Positions 23,349 to 32,192 of a DNA stretch of 64,000 nucleotides are shown here, piece after piece. Position 1 is the first letter of the stretch, and each line of letters begins with the position of its first letter. A program made the position numbers and the translations under genes. Below the pieces are notes generated by a model that ran no database searches, was not told the DNA's origin, and was given only the letters and a program-made list of their open reading frames with translations. The DNA comes from Erinaceus europaeus (lineage: Eukaryota; Chordata; Mammalia; Eulipotyphla; Erinaceidae), in the NCBI RefSeq assembly GCF_950295315.1, contig NC_080175.1, positions 62,042,487-62,106,486 on the forward strand, written 5' to 3'.

Positions 23349-23354
23349 GTAGTC
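23349..23354 (+). repeat. ERV-A left target-site duplication
   Basis: GTAGTC directly before the LTR's TG. The same six bases follow the far LTR at 32193-32198. Confidence 0.92.
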
Positions 23355-23830
23355 TGTCGTTTTTGTGCCATGGAGAAGAGAGAGAGGAGGTCCGGAGCGA
23401 AGAGGGAACACAAATCTTTATTTTCGCTGGCACCTCAGATTTGGGTGCTAGAGAAGCAGGTTGGGCCATGTGGAGGTAGCAAAAATGGCCGCCTCACACA
23501 GTAACCTTTCCTGTGTCTGAACACCGAAGGGAAGTGCTGGCAAGAGAACAAGGTGTGGAAGAAGAAGGGCTTTTATAGGAGCAGCTTTCATGAGAATGGG
23601 AAGGGGGAGGAGAAACCATAACACTCCAGGATAGGATAATAACTCTCATGAGAATGGGAGGGGGGAGGAGTGACCAAAGCACTCCAAATATCGCAGGGAA
23701 ATAGACAATGCCCTGAGGGCACAACATGGTGGAACAGGTGCTCCAAGGATGTCCCAACTCTCGCGGGAACTAGCAGTAGCCTGAGGGGGCAACATGGCAG
23801 ATGTGGCTGCATATACACAATTTCCCAGCA
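23355..23830 (-). repeat. ERV-A 3' LTR
   Basis: 476 bp, starting TGTCG and ending CCCAGCA on the plus strand, closely matching 31718-32192. On the minus strand it has a TATAAAA box (complement at 23571-23577) upstream of AATAAA (complement at 23417-23422). Sequence differences from the 5' LTR are scattered substitutions. Confidence 0.93.
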
Positions 23831-23851
23831 TCTCCAACTTTCCTTTTATCT
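23831..23851 (-). other. ERV-A polypurine tract (degenerate)
   Basis: On the minus strand the bases just before the 3' LTR are purine-rich (AAAAGGAAAGTTGGAGA). The tract primes plus-strand DNA synthesis in retroviruses. Two T residues interrupt it. Confidence 0.5.
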
Positions 23852-24547
23852 AATGCCCAGGGCAACAGTGTGTAAACTCTATGAACTACTCAGGGTCAGT
23901 CTATGAATAACCAGCAACGTGAAGGGAAGGAATCTGCTGTAAAATTTTCTAAAGTGTCCAAAGGGTATACCAGCAAGTCAGATAGAAGTCTCAATCCAAA
24001 GTATTTGACTAGGGGGAGAAATGGCAGGGGATGAAATGCTGCATGAGGAAGGTCAGCCTCTGGTATTCTGCTTTTCTGTAGAGAGTGAGCTGGAACAGCC
24101 AAAACGTGACAGTTCAAAGCAGAAGCAGGAAAGGCAGACAGGCAGTAAAAAGTTCTGTCCTTGGAGTCTGTGAATCAGGTTCTTCAGATTGTGTCAGGTG
24201 ACATCTAGGGTTTCGGGGGGGGTGTGCCACTGTAGTCGTGCCATCTAGTGGGTGATGTCGGGTGTGCAGGGGTCCAGATATTTTTTTCCGGGATTACTGT
24301 GGAAAAAACACAAACAGTCTGCTTCTCGTGGTTAGCAGGGCATCTGATTTGAATGCTTATAGAAAAAGAGGTTTGGTGGCTTGCCAACTGAGTATTGGGG
24401 GATGTATCTTTCCTACTCATTTATTATTATTATTTTATATTATTTGTCATGGTAGTCAGCCGTTATCTGGAAGGTTCTGGGTGATTCATGGGGAAAAAGA
24501 ACTTATCTTTCAACAAGGACTCTAAGGTGTAGGGAAGCAGGATCTTT

Positions 24548-24832
24548 TTTTTTTTTTGTATTTGGCCTTTTCTTGCCCTAGTTGTTTTATTGTTGTAATT
24601 ATATTGTTGTTATTACTGATATTGTGGTTGTTGGATAGAACAGAGAGAAATGGAGAGAGGAGGGGAAGACAGAGAAGAGGAGAGAAAGAGACACCTGCAG
24701 ACCTGCTTCACTGCCTGTGAAGCGATTCCCCTGCAGGTGAGGAGCCAGGGGCTCAAACTGGGATCCTTAAGCCAGTTCTAGCACTTAGCACCACCTGTGC
24801 TAAACCCGCTGCGCCACCGCCTGATTCCCAGG
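24548..24832 (-). repeat. tRNA-SINE inside ERV-A
   Basis: Full reverse SINE: T-run (24548-24559), complement of the ACAATAA tract, GA-rich body, CAGACCTGCTTCACTGCCTG, complement of the B box (GGGGCTCAAACTGGG) and head ending GCGCCACCGCCTGATTCCC. It postdates the provirus. Confidence 0.9.
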
Positions 24833-25270
24833 AACCATATTTTAACATAAACTCTATGGCCATGCCAATAGCAACCTTGAGGGCACATGTGGCTCCCCAC
24901 ATGTCCCCCTTTCTTATATCATGTTTTGATGTTTGGCAGACTTTGTTTTGTGGCAGGGCGGACTGTGCCTGTCTTAGGTTGGGATTCAGCCTTCTGTCTT
25001 ACCCGTCACTGGAACACTTGATCATTTTTGCTCAGTAGTACCAGGTGCCCTGTCTTAGGTTGACTGGATAGTGCTAGTTTCCCTTTTACCCGTCATTGGC
25101 TAGCCAGTCCTCTACATGGTGGACGTTCTGATGGAGGGGGGCAAATCCTCCACAGAAACTCAGTATTCTGCCATGTCCAGCCTATGATAGTAAGTTTGTA
25201 TAGGTTGCATCTTTATGGCATCAATCTGTTGCCACAAAAAGGCCATGAGCTTATTAAAAATTATAGGACC

Positions 25271-25426
25271 ATGGTCTGGGAGATGTCACAGTGGAGAAGG
25301 CGTTAGACTCTCAAGCGTGAGGTCCCAAGTTCGATCCCTGGCAGCACATGTACCAGAAAGATATCTGGTTCTTTCTCTTCCTCTCTTTCTCATTGATAAA
25401 TAAATTAAAATGTTTTTTAAAAAAAG
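25271..25426 (+). repeat. Third-type tRNA-SINE with TSD inside ERV-A
   Basis: Short SINE of about 155 bp: AGATGTCACAGTGGAGAAGG, GCGTTAGACTCTCAAGCGTG, a B box GTTCGATCCC, and a C/T-rich region with a GATAAATAAATT tail. Perfect 12-bp duplication AATTATAGGACC flanks it (25259-25270 and 25427-25438). Confidence 0.9.
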
Positions 25427-26655
25427 AATTATAGGACCTATTTTGAGCAGAAGAAGTAAAACAAGCTAGGGTCCCACAACTAAGGGTAGACAGGTAAGGA
25501 AGGGGGAATGTATCCATTGGTATGAAGAGGTGGGATCATATCTCAAGTCTAAGGGAAGCAGTCAGTGGATGAGATGTTTAGGGGAACAGCCATTTGTCTT
25601 TGGGGGTAGTAAAGGATGTCCGTGGCATGGGTGATGTAATAAAGGGAAACATCTTTAAATTGTTGGCTGACAAAGGCATGGCTTATGGTGGCAAGACAAG
25701 ATACCCCAATTAAGTTTACAAGAATATGTAAATGTTGTTAATTTACATAGGTTGTGTATGGAGGAACTTTTTATAGTTTAATACCTTACCATATGAACGG
25801 ATGATTCTTCATATGAAGGCTTGATAGCTGTACTCACTTACTTGTGAAAAAAAATAAAACTTGTAAGAAGTTAGAGGTTTACTATAATTGATACCTCGAT
25901 GATTATAATTGGTTTGAATATCTTTATGATTTTGTTAAAAGGTCATCTAATGTAACCTCCTGTAGCATTCTCTACAGCAGGATCTTTAGACCAATTATAG
26001 GTAAAATATATATTGATTTTTAGCCATTTTTACTTTGGAGTATAAACAGACTCAGGTTAGTTAGAGAGTTAACACATGTTAGTGACAATGGTTTTAACAT
26101 TTGCAGAGCCAGATTGATGCCAGATCTGTTGTGGATTAATTTCCACAAGATAGTTTACAGGGCACTTTTGGGGGCCCTCCAAAAGCGTCCTGTATACAGA
26201 ATTTGCATTTTAGTTTTGGGGATATATTGTCACGTTAAATATTTAGACTTTACCTTAAATAGTTAGTAACTTTAGCAAATTAACTTTACCTTTCCTGTTA
26301 GTGATATAGCTTCAAGGTTACACTTTTAACCGTTAAGTTAATGTTTTACCAAACTTGAAACATACATATAAACATTTAGTTATAACACACAGGAGGAAAA
26401 AAACAACTTTTGTTATAAAAACATATCATTTAAAAAAACAAATTTATATCTGTCATTACTCAGTTTAAACTAAACACTTACATATATACCAAAACTTATA
26501 TATAAAATCAAAAGAGAGAGAAAAAAATTAGAAATTTTTATGGATGTCTCCAGAACTTTTGGCTGCATCCAGCATTTTTATATAAAATATAAAATTACCT
26601 TATAGAGTACTCTGTGCAGATGGGTCATGCAAATTTTTTTGGTCACTCAATACAC

Positions 26656-26904
26656 TCACTCACAAAACACAACTGGCCAGTCATGACATAAGACATTCAG
26701 GGAAGGGGTAGGAGAGAGGGCTCTATGAGCCAACTTTTGTAGGTTCTGCCATGTCATATTATGGATCCTGGGATGTGTCCTGTGGCTAGTCCTCTTGTAT
26801 TTCTTGATCTTCAGGGCAAACAGTGCCATCATGAGGGTATGGTCGGACATGGCGGGCAGGAACCCAGATAGGTTTAAAGTAATTATGTGGGAAAATGCAT
26901 GCAA
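26656..26904 (-). pseudogene. Possible env 5' remnant overlapping pol
   Basis: An 82-codon frame overlaps the last 119 bp of the integrase frame in a different register, the position where env starts in many betaretrovirus-like elements. It has basic residues then a hydrophobic end (LNVLCHDWPVVFCE), vaguely like a leader peptide, but the frame stops there. Could equally be chance; no Env domain is seen. Confidence 0.3.
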
Positions 26905-28261
26905 AACCTCTTCCCATGGTCAATAGAGGGTCAGGCCCTTTTGAAATTTTATCAAGTGGGTCTTTCCATTTGACCTTAATAGATGGGAGAGTAGATGGTG
27001 TTTGCCAGTGAAGAATAATAGGAGGTAAGTCCGAGTTATTGTAAATATTAAAGAGATTTAACGTAGTTAAGGCTTTTGCTAGCTGGATATTGGGGGGGGG
27101 GTAAATTCCTCCTTTATCTTTATTTAATTGATCCTTAAGGGTTTGATGGGCCCTCTCGACAATGCCTTGTCCCTGTGGATTATAGGGAATGCCTGTGGTA
27201 TGAGTAATGTTCCAGAGGGAACAAAAATCTTTAAATTGTTTGCTGGTAAATGCAGGTTCATTGTCAGTTTTCAGTTGAAGAGGTAAGCCCATCACAGCAA
27301 AACAGGAGAGCATATGGCTTATAAGCTTTTTAGAGCTTTCTCCTGTCTCAGCTGTTTCCCACATAAATTTAGAAAAGGTATCAATTGAGACAAACACATA
27401 TTTTTGTTTGCCAAAGTTTGGTATGTGGGTGACATCAATTTGCCAAATAGCATTAGCTTTTAAGCCTCGAGGGTTAACACCAAGAGTCTGAATAGCAGGT
27501 GTTTTTATGAGACTTGCACAGGAAGAGCACATAGCTAGGATATGTTTTAACTGTGGTAAAGGAACATCAGGAAATCGAGCTCGAAGGCCTTTAAGATTAA
27601 CATGGGTTAGAGAATGGAAATCAGCAGGATCAGAGACAGAGACTAGGAGAGCTCCTGTGGAGGCAATGCGGTCAGCTGCAGCATTCCCTTTGGACAGGGA
27701 AACAGGAAGAGGGCTGTGGTAACGAAGGTGCTGAATATATAGTGGTTGGGTTCGAGAACAGAGTGTAGAGGCTATTTGAATCAACAGAGGGGAAAGTGGG
27801 TTGTCATCAAGTTTCACATAGGAACGAGCAAGCCATGGAAGTAAGTTAACAGTATACACACTGTCAGAAAAAAGGTTGAAGGTTTCTGGTACAGCTTTTA
27901 ATGCAAGGAAAACAGCATAAAGTTCTTTGTACTGAGGGGAATTCTCAGGAAGCTCAGTAAAGAGAGGTTTAGGGGGTTGTTTGTCCGGGTAATATATAAG
28001 GGCAGCAGCTCCCTTTTTTCCACCGTCAGTGAAGACTGTAGGAGTAGAAGGAATGGGATCTCGAGAGAAAAGTTTAGTTGCTAGGAGAGGCAAAAGAGGT
28101 AAAGAAGCTATCAATTTACTAGAAGGAAAATGGTTATCTATTTGTCCTGGAAACCCCACGAAGCTTATGGCAAAGCGGGAATGATGGTGTTTGAGCCACT
28201 CTGTATCTGTGAGAGAAAAGGACAGAATAATTAAATCCGGTTCTTTCACTAAGACCTGCAC
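26786..28261 (-). CDS. pol: ERV-A pol: RNase H and integrase (491 codons open)
   Basis: The longest open frame in the window. RNase H landmarks: FTDGGKKG (about residue 78), YKELYAVFLAL, LFSDSVYTVN and GNAAADR, holding the D-E-D-D acidic residues. Integrase landmarks: an HHCC zinc finger (HSLTHVN ... CSSC), then the catalytic D,D,E in WQIDVTHI, LKTDNEPAF and GIVERAHQ, and a C-terminal domain ending near RHVRPYPHDG. In a retrovirus these products degrade the RNA of hybrids and insert viral DNA. The open frame is incomplete at its N-terminal side: RT lies upstream (28579-29227) behind stops and frameshifts, so no full Pol can be made. Uninterrupted reading here suggests a fairly young insertion or constraint before insertion. 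Confidence 0.93.
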   Translation of the reverse strand: MQVLVKEPDLIILSFSLTDTEWLKHHHSRFAISFVGFPGQIDNHFPSSKLIASLPLLPLLATKLFSRDPIPSTPTVFTDGGKKGAAALIYYPDKQPPKPLFTELPENSPQYKELYAVFLALKAVPETFNLFSDSVYTVNLLPWLARSYVKLDDNPLSPLLIQIASTLCSRTQPLYIQHLRYHSPLPVSLSKGNAAADRIASTGALLVSVSDPADFHSLTHVNLKGLRARFPDVPLPQLKHILAMCSSCASLIKTPAIQTLGVNPRGLKANAIWQIDVTHIPNFGKQKYVFVSIDTFSKFMWETAETGESSKKLISHMLSCFAVMGLPLQLKTDNEPAFTSKQFKDFCSLWNITHTTGIPYNPQGQGIVERAHQTLKDQLNKDKGGIYPPPNIQLAKALTTLNLFNIYNNSDLPPIILHWQTPSTLPSIKVKWKDPLDKISKGPDPLLTMGRGFACIFPHNYFKPIWVPARHVRPYPHDGTVCPEDQEIQED

Positions 28262-28578
28262 AGATCTATTTCTTCACTGGCGAACCATGAATGCTAATGC
28301 GTTTATCTCAGTGAGGAGTCTTGGAGCTCCCCCTAGTGGTGTGTGAATCCACTCGAGAACCCCATGGTTCTGCCACAATGCCCCCAATACTGTGGGGGTG
28401 GAGTTAAAGATTAGAAGGTTTACCAAAGAGGAGAGAATCAAACAAGGTGAATGTCCTGGAGGGCCTGGTTAATGCTTTCCAGTGCCAAGGAGGCCTCGGG
28501 AGTTAACATACATTTTGAGGAGGGCTGTTTGTTTCCTTTTAACAGGTCAAACAGTGGTTGGAGGCAGCTTGTAGGCAG

Positions 28579-28761
28579 CTAAAGATACTGCCTAAGCCAA
28601 TTTAAATTTCCAAGAAAAATTTGTAAAGAAGCACGAGTGAGGTTAGAAGGTAAAGTAACACTAGGTTTTAAGGGACTAATTTGCGTTAGAGAAATATCTG
28701 AACCTAAGAAATTTATTGGAGGAATTAGCTGTATCTTCTCAGGAGCTACATTAAAGGCCAC
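28579..28761 (-). pseudogene. ERV-A pol: RT thumb/connection fragment
   Basis: Short frame containing EKIQLIPPINFLG and LQIFLGNLNWLRQYL, matching the segment after the RT palm in class II ERVs. It is in a different frame from the palm fragment upstream (break near 28755). Between 28262 and 28578 several stops occur. Confidence 0.85.
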
Positions 28762-29227
28762 TTTTCTTTAATGCAGGAATGAGAAAATCACGTAGGGCAC
28801 AGAGATCTTTATCTAATTTTCCCCACATTAATACGTCATCCATGTAATGAAAAACATTAAGGCCCTTATGGATATATGGAAAAAGGGCATATTTAGCAGC
28901 CTCTTGACAAATTGTAGGACTATTGGCCATGCCTTGGGACAGCACCACCCATTCAAATCTATCAGCAGGGTTGGTGTTATTAATAGAAGGAACAGAGAAG
29001 GTGTTATTAATAGAAGGAACAGAGAAGGCAAAACGTTTACAATCTTGTGGATGCAAGGGAATAGAGAAAAAACAATCTTGTATATCAATAGCTATGATTG
29101 GAATTCCCATGGGAATTGCTGAAGCAAGAGGCAAACCCCTTTGGGGGGAGCCCCAGACCTGCATGGTTTTATTAACCGCATGGAGATCTTGGAGGAGGCA
29201 CCATTTTCCTGAGCACTTTTTAATCAC
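28751..29227 (-). pseudogene. ERV-A pol: RT palm with YMDD and an internal duplication
   Basis: A 158-codon frame with WCLLQDLHAVNK, AIDIQDCFFSIPL (motif A), WVVLSQGMANSPTICQ (motif B) and FHYMDDVLMWG (catalytic YMDD). A 27-bp direct duplication (28973-28999, 29000-29026) repeats nine residues (FSVPSINNT) between motifs A and B. It keeps frame but lengthens a core strand region and would be expected to harm folding. The N-terminal fingers lie upstream across a frame break near 29230-29260. Confidence 0.92.
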
Positions 29228-29403
29228 AAAGACAGGAGTATTCCATGGGCTTCAAGAATGATGAATGTGTCCCAAGGACAACTGCTCTCGGACGAGCTCT
29301 TTTAAAATTTCTAACTTAACCCTAGGTAAAGGCCACTGTTCCACCCAGATAGGCTCATTAGAAAGCTAGTCTAAGCGGGGAGTTTGTATACGAACAGTGG
29401 CAG

Positions 29404-29787
29404 TTAGTATTGGGGGTGCTGGTTAGATCTGGTCTCGCAGGAGCGGGTGTTACGCTCTGCAGAGGCATCTGTGGATATCCTAACATCAAGACATTCTAGA
29501 AGATCCCTGACCAATAGGTCGGTGCTAATATCAGCTACCAATGGGTAGAAGTGTCCAGTAGAACCTTCTGGGTCTTCCCACATAAGCGAATCTCTAGTGA
29601 GAAAGGATTGGGTCACCCCTCCAAACCCATGTATACGGGGTCCTGGGAGGAGTTTCCAATTTTGGGGAACCTCTGCTTGCCTTAAAATCATCTTTTCTGC
29701 CCCCGTGTCAATCAAAAATTTTAAAGGAATATTGTCAATCTTCTTGTCATAGTAGGGTGACCTCATTCTAAAACAGGAGTTGTCCAT
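29404..29787 (-). CDS. pro: ERV-A pro: aspartic protease
   Basis: A 127-codon frame with LKFLIDTGAEKMIL, the retropepsin active-site DTG(A), followed by a flap-like glycine stretch (IHGFGG) and LVRDLLECLDV near the end. Retroviral proteases cut Gag and Pol as homodimers. The fourth catalytic-loop residue is Glu, where Asp is usual. The gene lies only about 85 bp downstream of the second zinc-knuckle remnant, leaving no room for the dUTPase domain that many betaretrovirus-like pro genes carry. In-frame to its end; expression would need frameshifting from gag. Confidence 0.88.
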   Translation of the reverse strand: MDNSCFRMRSPYYDKKIDNIPLKFLIDTGAEKMILRQAEVPQNWKLLPGPRIHGFGGVTQSFLTRDSLMWEDPEGSTGHFYPLVADISTDLLVRDLLECLDVRISTDASAERNTRSCETRSNQHPQY

Positions 29788-29859
29788 AAAATCTCAGGCC
29801 CTGAATTTGTATCATTCAGGGGCGTGACATCTTTATGAAATTTGGACCAATTATCTCTC

Positions 29860-29895
29860 TTCCAATGAAACCCTCTACGGCATCTGGGACACACC
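29860..29895 (-). pseudogene. ERV-A Gag second zinc knuckle, last Cys lost
   Basis: On the minus strand the codons read CPRCRRGFHWKRDN: C-X2-C-X4-H-X4 with Asn where the final Cys is expected. The first knuckle in the gag frame at 30015-30671 is complete. Confidence 0.65.
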
Positions 29896-29923
29896 GTGCG
29901 TGGCTTCTGGCTCCCTGGCTGAA

Positions 29924-30070
29924 GGCGGGGTTGTCCTGATTGTAGGCGGGGTTGCCCTGACTGGAGGCGGGATTGCCCTGACTGGAGGCATGGTAGCTCT
30001 AACTGGAGGCGGGGTTACCCTGACTGGAGGCGGGGTTGCCCTGACTGGAGGCGGGGTTGCTCTAACTGGA
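29924..30070 (-). repeat. Seven 21-bp tandem repeats in ERV-A gag
   Basis: Unit GGCGGGGTTGCCCTGACTGGA repeated seven times with a few substitutions. 21 bp is seven codons, and the gag frame reads a repeating QPRLQSG heptad after the first zinc knuckle. A G-to-A change in unit 5 creates the stop that ends the frame at 30015. Confidence 0.93.
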
Positions 30071-30671
30071 GGCGTGGTCGCAGCTTATCAGGACATTGGT
30101 TACACCAATGCCCTTGGCGACCGCACTGAAAGCAGGCTCCGTTTTGATTACTTGGGGTAACTGCATAAACCTGTGTCATAGCAGTTGCCCCATAATTTCC
30201 TGATGTAAGTTCCTGTGTCGCTAAAATCCAATTATCTGGTTGTAAGTGTTTAAGACTAAGGCATGCCTGATGGAATTGTGGTATCATGCCATCCCAGACA
30301 ATAGAATGCAGGAGGAAAGAGAGGATTTCAGGATTATAAACCTTTCTCTCTAAGGTTTGCCTCACCCTTGAGATGAAGTTCGCTAATGATTCATCAGTAC
30401 CTTGGCGAAGAGAGTTAATGGGAACTGAAGAATCTACATTGGTTGGGGTCACCCTTTCCCATGGTTGTGTTGCACAGATGCATACCTGTTCAAAATAACC
30501 AGTTGGAAACTTAGCTTCTGCCTGCTGAGTTCCCAATTCAAACGCTCCTGCTCCAAACAAAGCATCAAAAATCCATTCTACCTGTTTTACTATTTTCCTG
30601 TGATTATCTAAAGCATTCATCACAGAAGCATGCCTTCCATTGTAGGTAGAGGGGGTCTGGGAGTGCAGCAC
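30015..30671 (-). pseudogene. ERV-A gag: capsid C-terminal half and nucleocapsid
   Basis: A 218-codon frame. It contains LRQGTDESLANFISRVRQ, which fits the major homology region of retroviral capsids, and CFQCGRQGHWCNQC, a complete CCHC zinc knuckle that binds genomic RNA. After it comes a run of QPRLQSG repeats. The upstream part of capsid is in another frame (30604-30843) and the switch falls near 30640, so gag is broken here. Confidence 0.9.
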
Positions 30672-30843
30672 AAGCCAGGTCTTTCCAGTCCTGGGGGATG
30701 TTAAGGTGCTGGTAAAAACTCCTTAAAATGGACTTGGTCCATGGAGAGTCAAATCCGTCCTCCTTCATGGCTTGTCTGAGTTCCCTGATCTCTTTGGAGG
30801 AGTATGGGTGCCACACCTGAGGGTTTTGTCTTGGGGGCCACAT
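30604..30843 (-). pseudogene. ERV-A gag: capsid N-terminal part
   Basis: A 79-codon frame with WHPYSSKEIRELRQAMKEDG and DLACAALPDPLYLQWKA, typical of class II capsid N-terminal helices. It leads into the next gag frame after a shift near 30640. Upstream gag is in yet another frame. Confidence 0.82.
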
Positions 30844-30939
30844 TTACCAGGAAGGTGTGGACTTGGTCTGATGATGCAGGGGAAAGAGTTACAGAAGTAG
30901 AAGCTGCTGTAGTGGCCACAGGGGAAACTGAGCACGTAT

Positions 30940-31353
30940 CTATGGGGACGGAGCTCTTGGGAGGACTGCAAAAGGTTTAAGGTCTCTAAACGCTGAAAAC
31001 ATATCCTTTAACTCCTGTATCTCAGCCACAACGTCTCTTAATGACGAGGTATCAGCGGGGAAAGGGGTTATGGAAGCCACAGAAGGAACCAAACACGTCT
31101 CTGCAGAAGGAGCTGAACACGTGTCTGCAGGGACAGTGGGTGAAGGGGTCATGGAAGCCTCAGAAGGAACTGAACACATGTCTGCCACAGAAGGAACCAA
31201 ATACATGTCTGTAGAAGGAGCCAAGCACGTGTCTGCAGGGTCAGCGGGTGAAGGGGTCATGGAAGCTGCAAAAGGAACTGAACATGTGTCTGCAGAGACA
31301 AAAGTTTGGGTACTGACTGCAAATTGCTTAGGGCGTTTAAGTCGTAAGCACAT
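30940..31353 (-). pseudogene. ERV-A gag: Pro/Thr/Ser-rich repeated region
   Basis: A 137-codon frame made mainly of imperfect repeats of the type (P/S)ADTC(S/L)(V/A)PS...ASMTPSP, about 105 bp per long unit in DNA (31060-31310). It lies between matrix and capsid and resembles the low-complexity phosphoprotein spacers of betaretroviral Gag. It ends in ELKDMFSAFRDLKPF. Matrix itself was not recognised. Confidence 0.65.
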
Positions 31354-31414
31354 ATCTCAGGTGCTGACTGCAAATCGCTTAGGGCGTTTAGGTCGTAAGC
31401 ACATATCTCTTAAC
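31313..31414 (-). repeat. Two 51-bp tandem copies at ERV-A gag 5' region
   Basis: CTGACTGCAAATTGCTTAGG... repeats once after 51 bp (17 codons). In the upstream (higher-coordinate) copy the equivalent frame ends in TGA, so the duplication sits astride the start of the open frame. Confidence 0.88.
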
Positions 31415-31697
31415 TGTTGTATCTCAGCCTCAAGGTCACTTAACCTTTTGGCAGAACACCTTGTACATATCTTTTAAGTAGAAAATATAATTATAAGAAC
31501 CCACGGTGTAGCGAAAATTAAAGAATCTCTGAGATTGAGAGCCTTTCCCAGGTTAGAAGGATATAATGTCTGGGACACCTCCTCGTAAAATGGAAAAAAA
31601 AATCCATGGTGGGGGAAACGTGGGGCCACAGAGTCAGGCGGCTGCCACTTACCTGTGTCTGGGCGGCTTTTCTGGACCTCAGGCCGGGCGTGAGAGT

Positions 31698-31715
31698 GGG
31701 AAACGTAGGGCGCCA
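31698..31715 (-). other. ERV-A primer-binding site, tRNA-Lys-like
   Basis: The minus strand reads TGGCGCCCTACGTTTCCC, two bases inside the 5' LTR. TGGCGCCC is the core of PBSs complementary to lysine tRNAs. The last bases diverge from typical Lys PBSs. Confidence 0.85.
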
Positions 31716-31717
31716 GA

Positions 31718-32192
31718 TGTCATTTTGCGCCACAGAGAAGAGAGAGAGGAGGTCCAGAGCGAAGAGGGAACGCAAATCTTTATTTGCACTGGCACCTCAG
31801 AGTTGGGTGCTAGAGAAGCAGGTTGGGCCACGTGGAGGTAGCAAAAATGGCCGCCTCATGCAGTAACCTTTCCTGCGTCTGAACACTGAAGTGAAACACT
31901 GGCGAGAGAGTGAGGTGCAGAAGAAGAAGGGCTTTTATAGGAGTAGCTTTCGCGAGAATGGGAAGGGTGAGGAGTAACCATAGCACTCCAGGATAGGATA
32001 ATAACTCTCGTGAGAATGGGAGGGGGGAGGAGTGACCAAAGCACTCCAAATATCGCGGGGAAATAGACAATGCCCTGAGGGCACAACATGGCGAAACAGG
32101 CACTCCAAGAATGTGCCAACTCTTGCGGGAACTAGCAGTAGCCTGAGGGGGCAACATAGCAGATGTGGCTGCATATGTACAATTTCCCAGCA
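31718..32192 (-). repeat. ERV-A 5' LTR
   Basis: 475 bp. Minus-strand order: start TGCTGGG, TATAAAA (complement at 31933-31939), AATAAA (complement at 31779-31784), end ACA. Followed on the plus strand by the duplication GTAGTC (32193-32198). Confidence 0.94.
31933..31939 (-). promoter_or_regulatory. ERV-A 5' LTR TATA box
   Basis: TATAAAA on the minus strand, about 150 bp before the AATAAA at 31779-31784. It would drive proviral transcription. Confidence 0.7.

Larger units (their letters stand above)
22272..23354 (-). mobile_element. L1 ORF1/5'UTR fragment (first half)
   Basis: The minus strand reads ORF1 coiled-coil-like sequence: the plus-strand landmark CAACAATGTGTATATTATTTC is the complement of codons for the conserved RxNNI(H/R) block. 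5'UTR-like sequence follows to 23348. There is no 3'UTR or poly-T start, so it is not a standard L1 insertion end. ERV-A interrupts it at 23355; it resumes at 32199. A short block at 23099-23145 (AGATAATGCAGTGATTATGCA) resembles the second SINE family. Confidence 0.68.
23852..26655 (-). other. ERV-A post-pol region, no env recognised
   Basis: About 2.8 kb between pol and the 3' LTR, where env would lie. No frame above 75 codons shows signal peptide, furin site, fusion peptide or transmembrane anchor that I recognise. It is AT-rich at 25700-26650. It contains two SINEs, a tandem of about 75 bp (GTGCCTGTCTTAGGTTG..., 24965-25100) and a second polypurine-like run (complement at 24904-24915). Env is lost, replaced or decayed beyond recognition. 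Confidence 0.6.
23355..32192 (-). mobile_element. ERV-A: betaretrovirus-like provirus with gag-pro-pol
   Basis: An 8.8-kb provirus on the minus strand: 5' LTR 31718-32192, primer-binding site 31698-31715, gag about 31353-29880, pro 29787-29404, pol 29260-26786, a 2.9-kb 3' region and 3' LTR 23355-23830, flanked by GTAGTC. The tRNA-Lys-like PBS, 6-bp duplication and single-residue-type motifs of RT, RNase H and integrase place it with class II/betaretrovirus-like ERVs. Gag and the RT region carry frameshifts and stops, while RNase H-integrase is open over 491 codons. No env gene is recognisable. Two SINEs (24548-24832, 25271-25426) have inserted in the 3' region, so it is not brand new. Confidence 0.93.

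Noticed and set aside
24890..24920. Second retroviral LTR start in ERV-A 3' region
   Set aside because: A polypurine run followed by TG is present on the minus strand, but no matching LTR end or partner LTR was found.
29924..30070. CRISPR-like array
   Set aside because: Direct repeats are contiguous with no spacers and lie inside retroviral gag in a mammalian context.
29900..30160. Plus-strand frame with GGVALTGG repeats
   Set aside because: Antisense reading of the 21-bp gag repeat array.
31070..31477. 135-codon plus-strand frame with EGTKHVSAEGAEHVSA-type repeats
   Set aside because: Antisense to the gag repeat region; the minus strand fits the provirus order.
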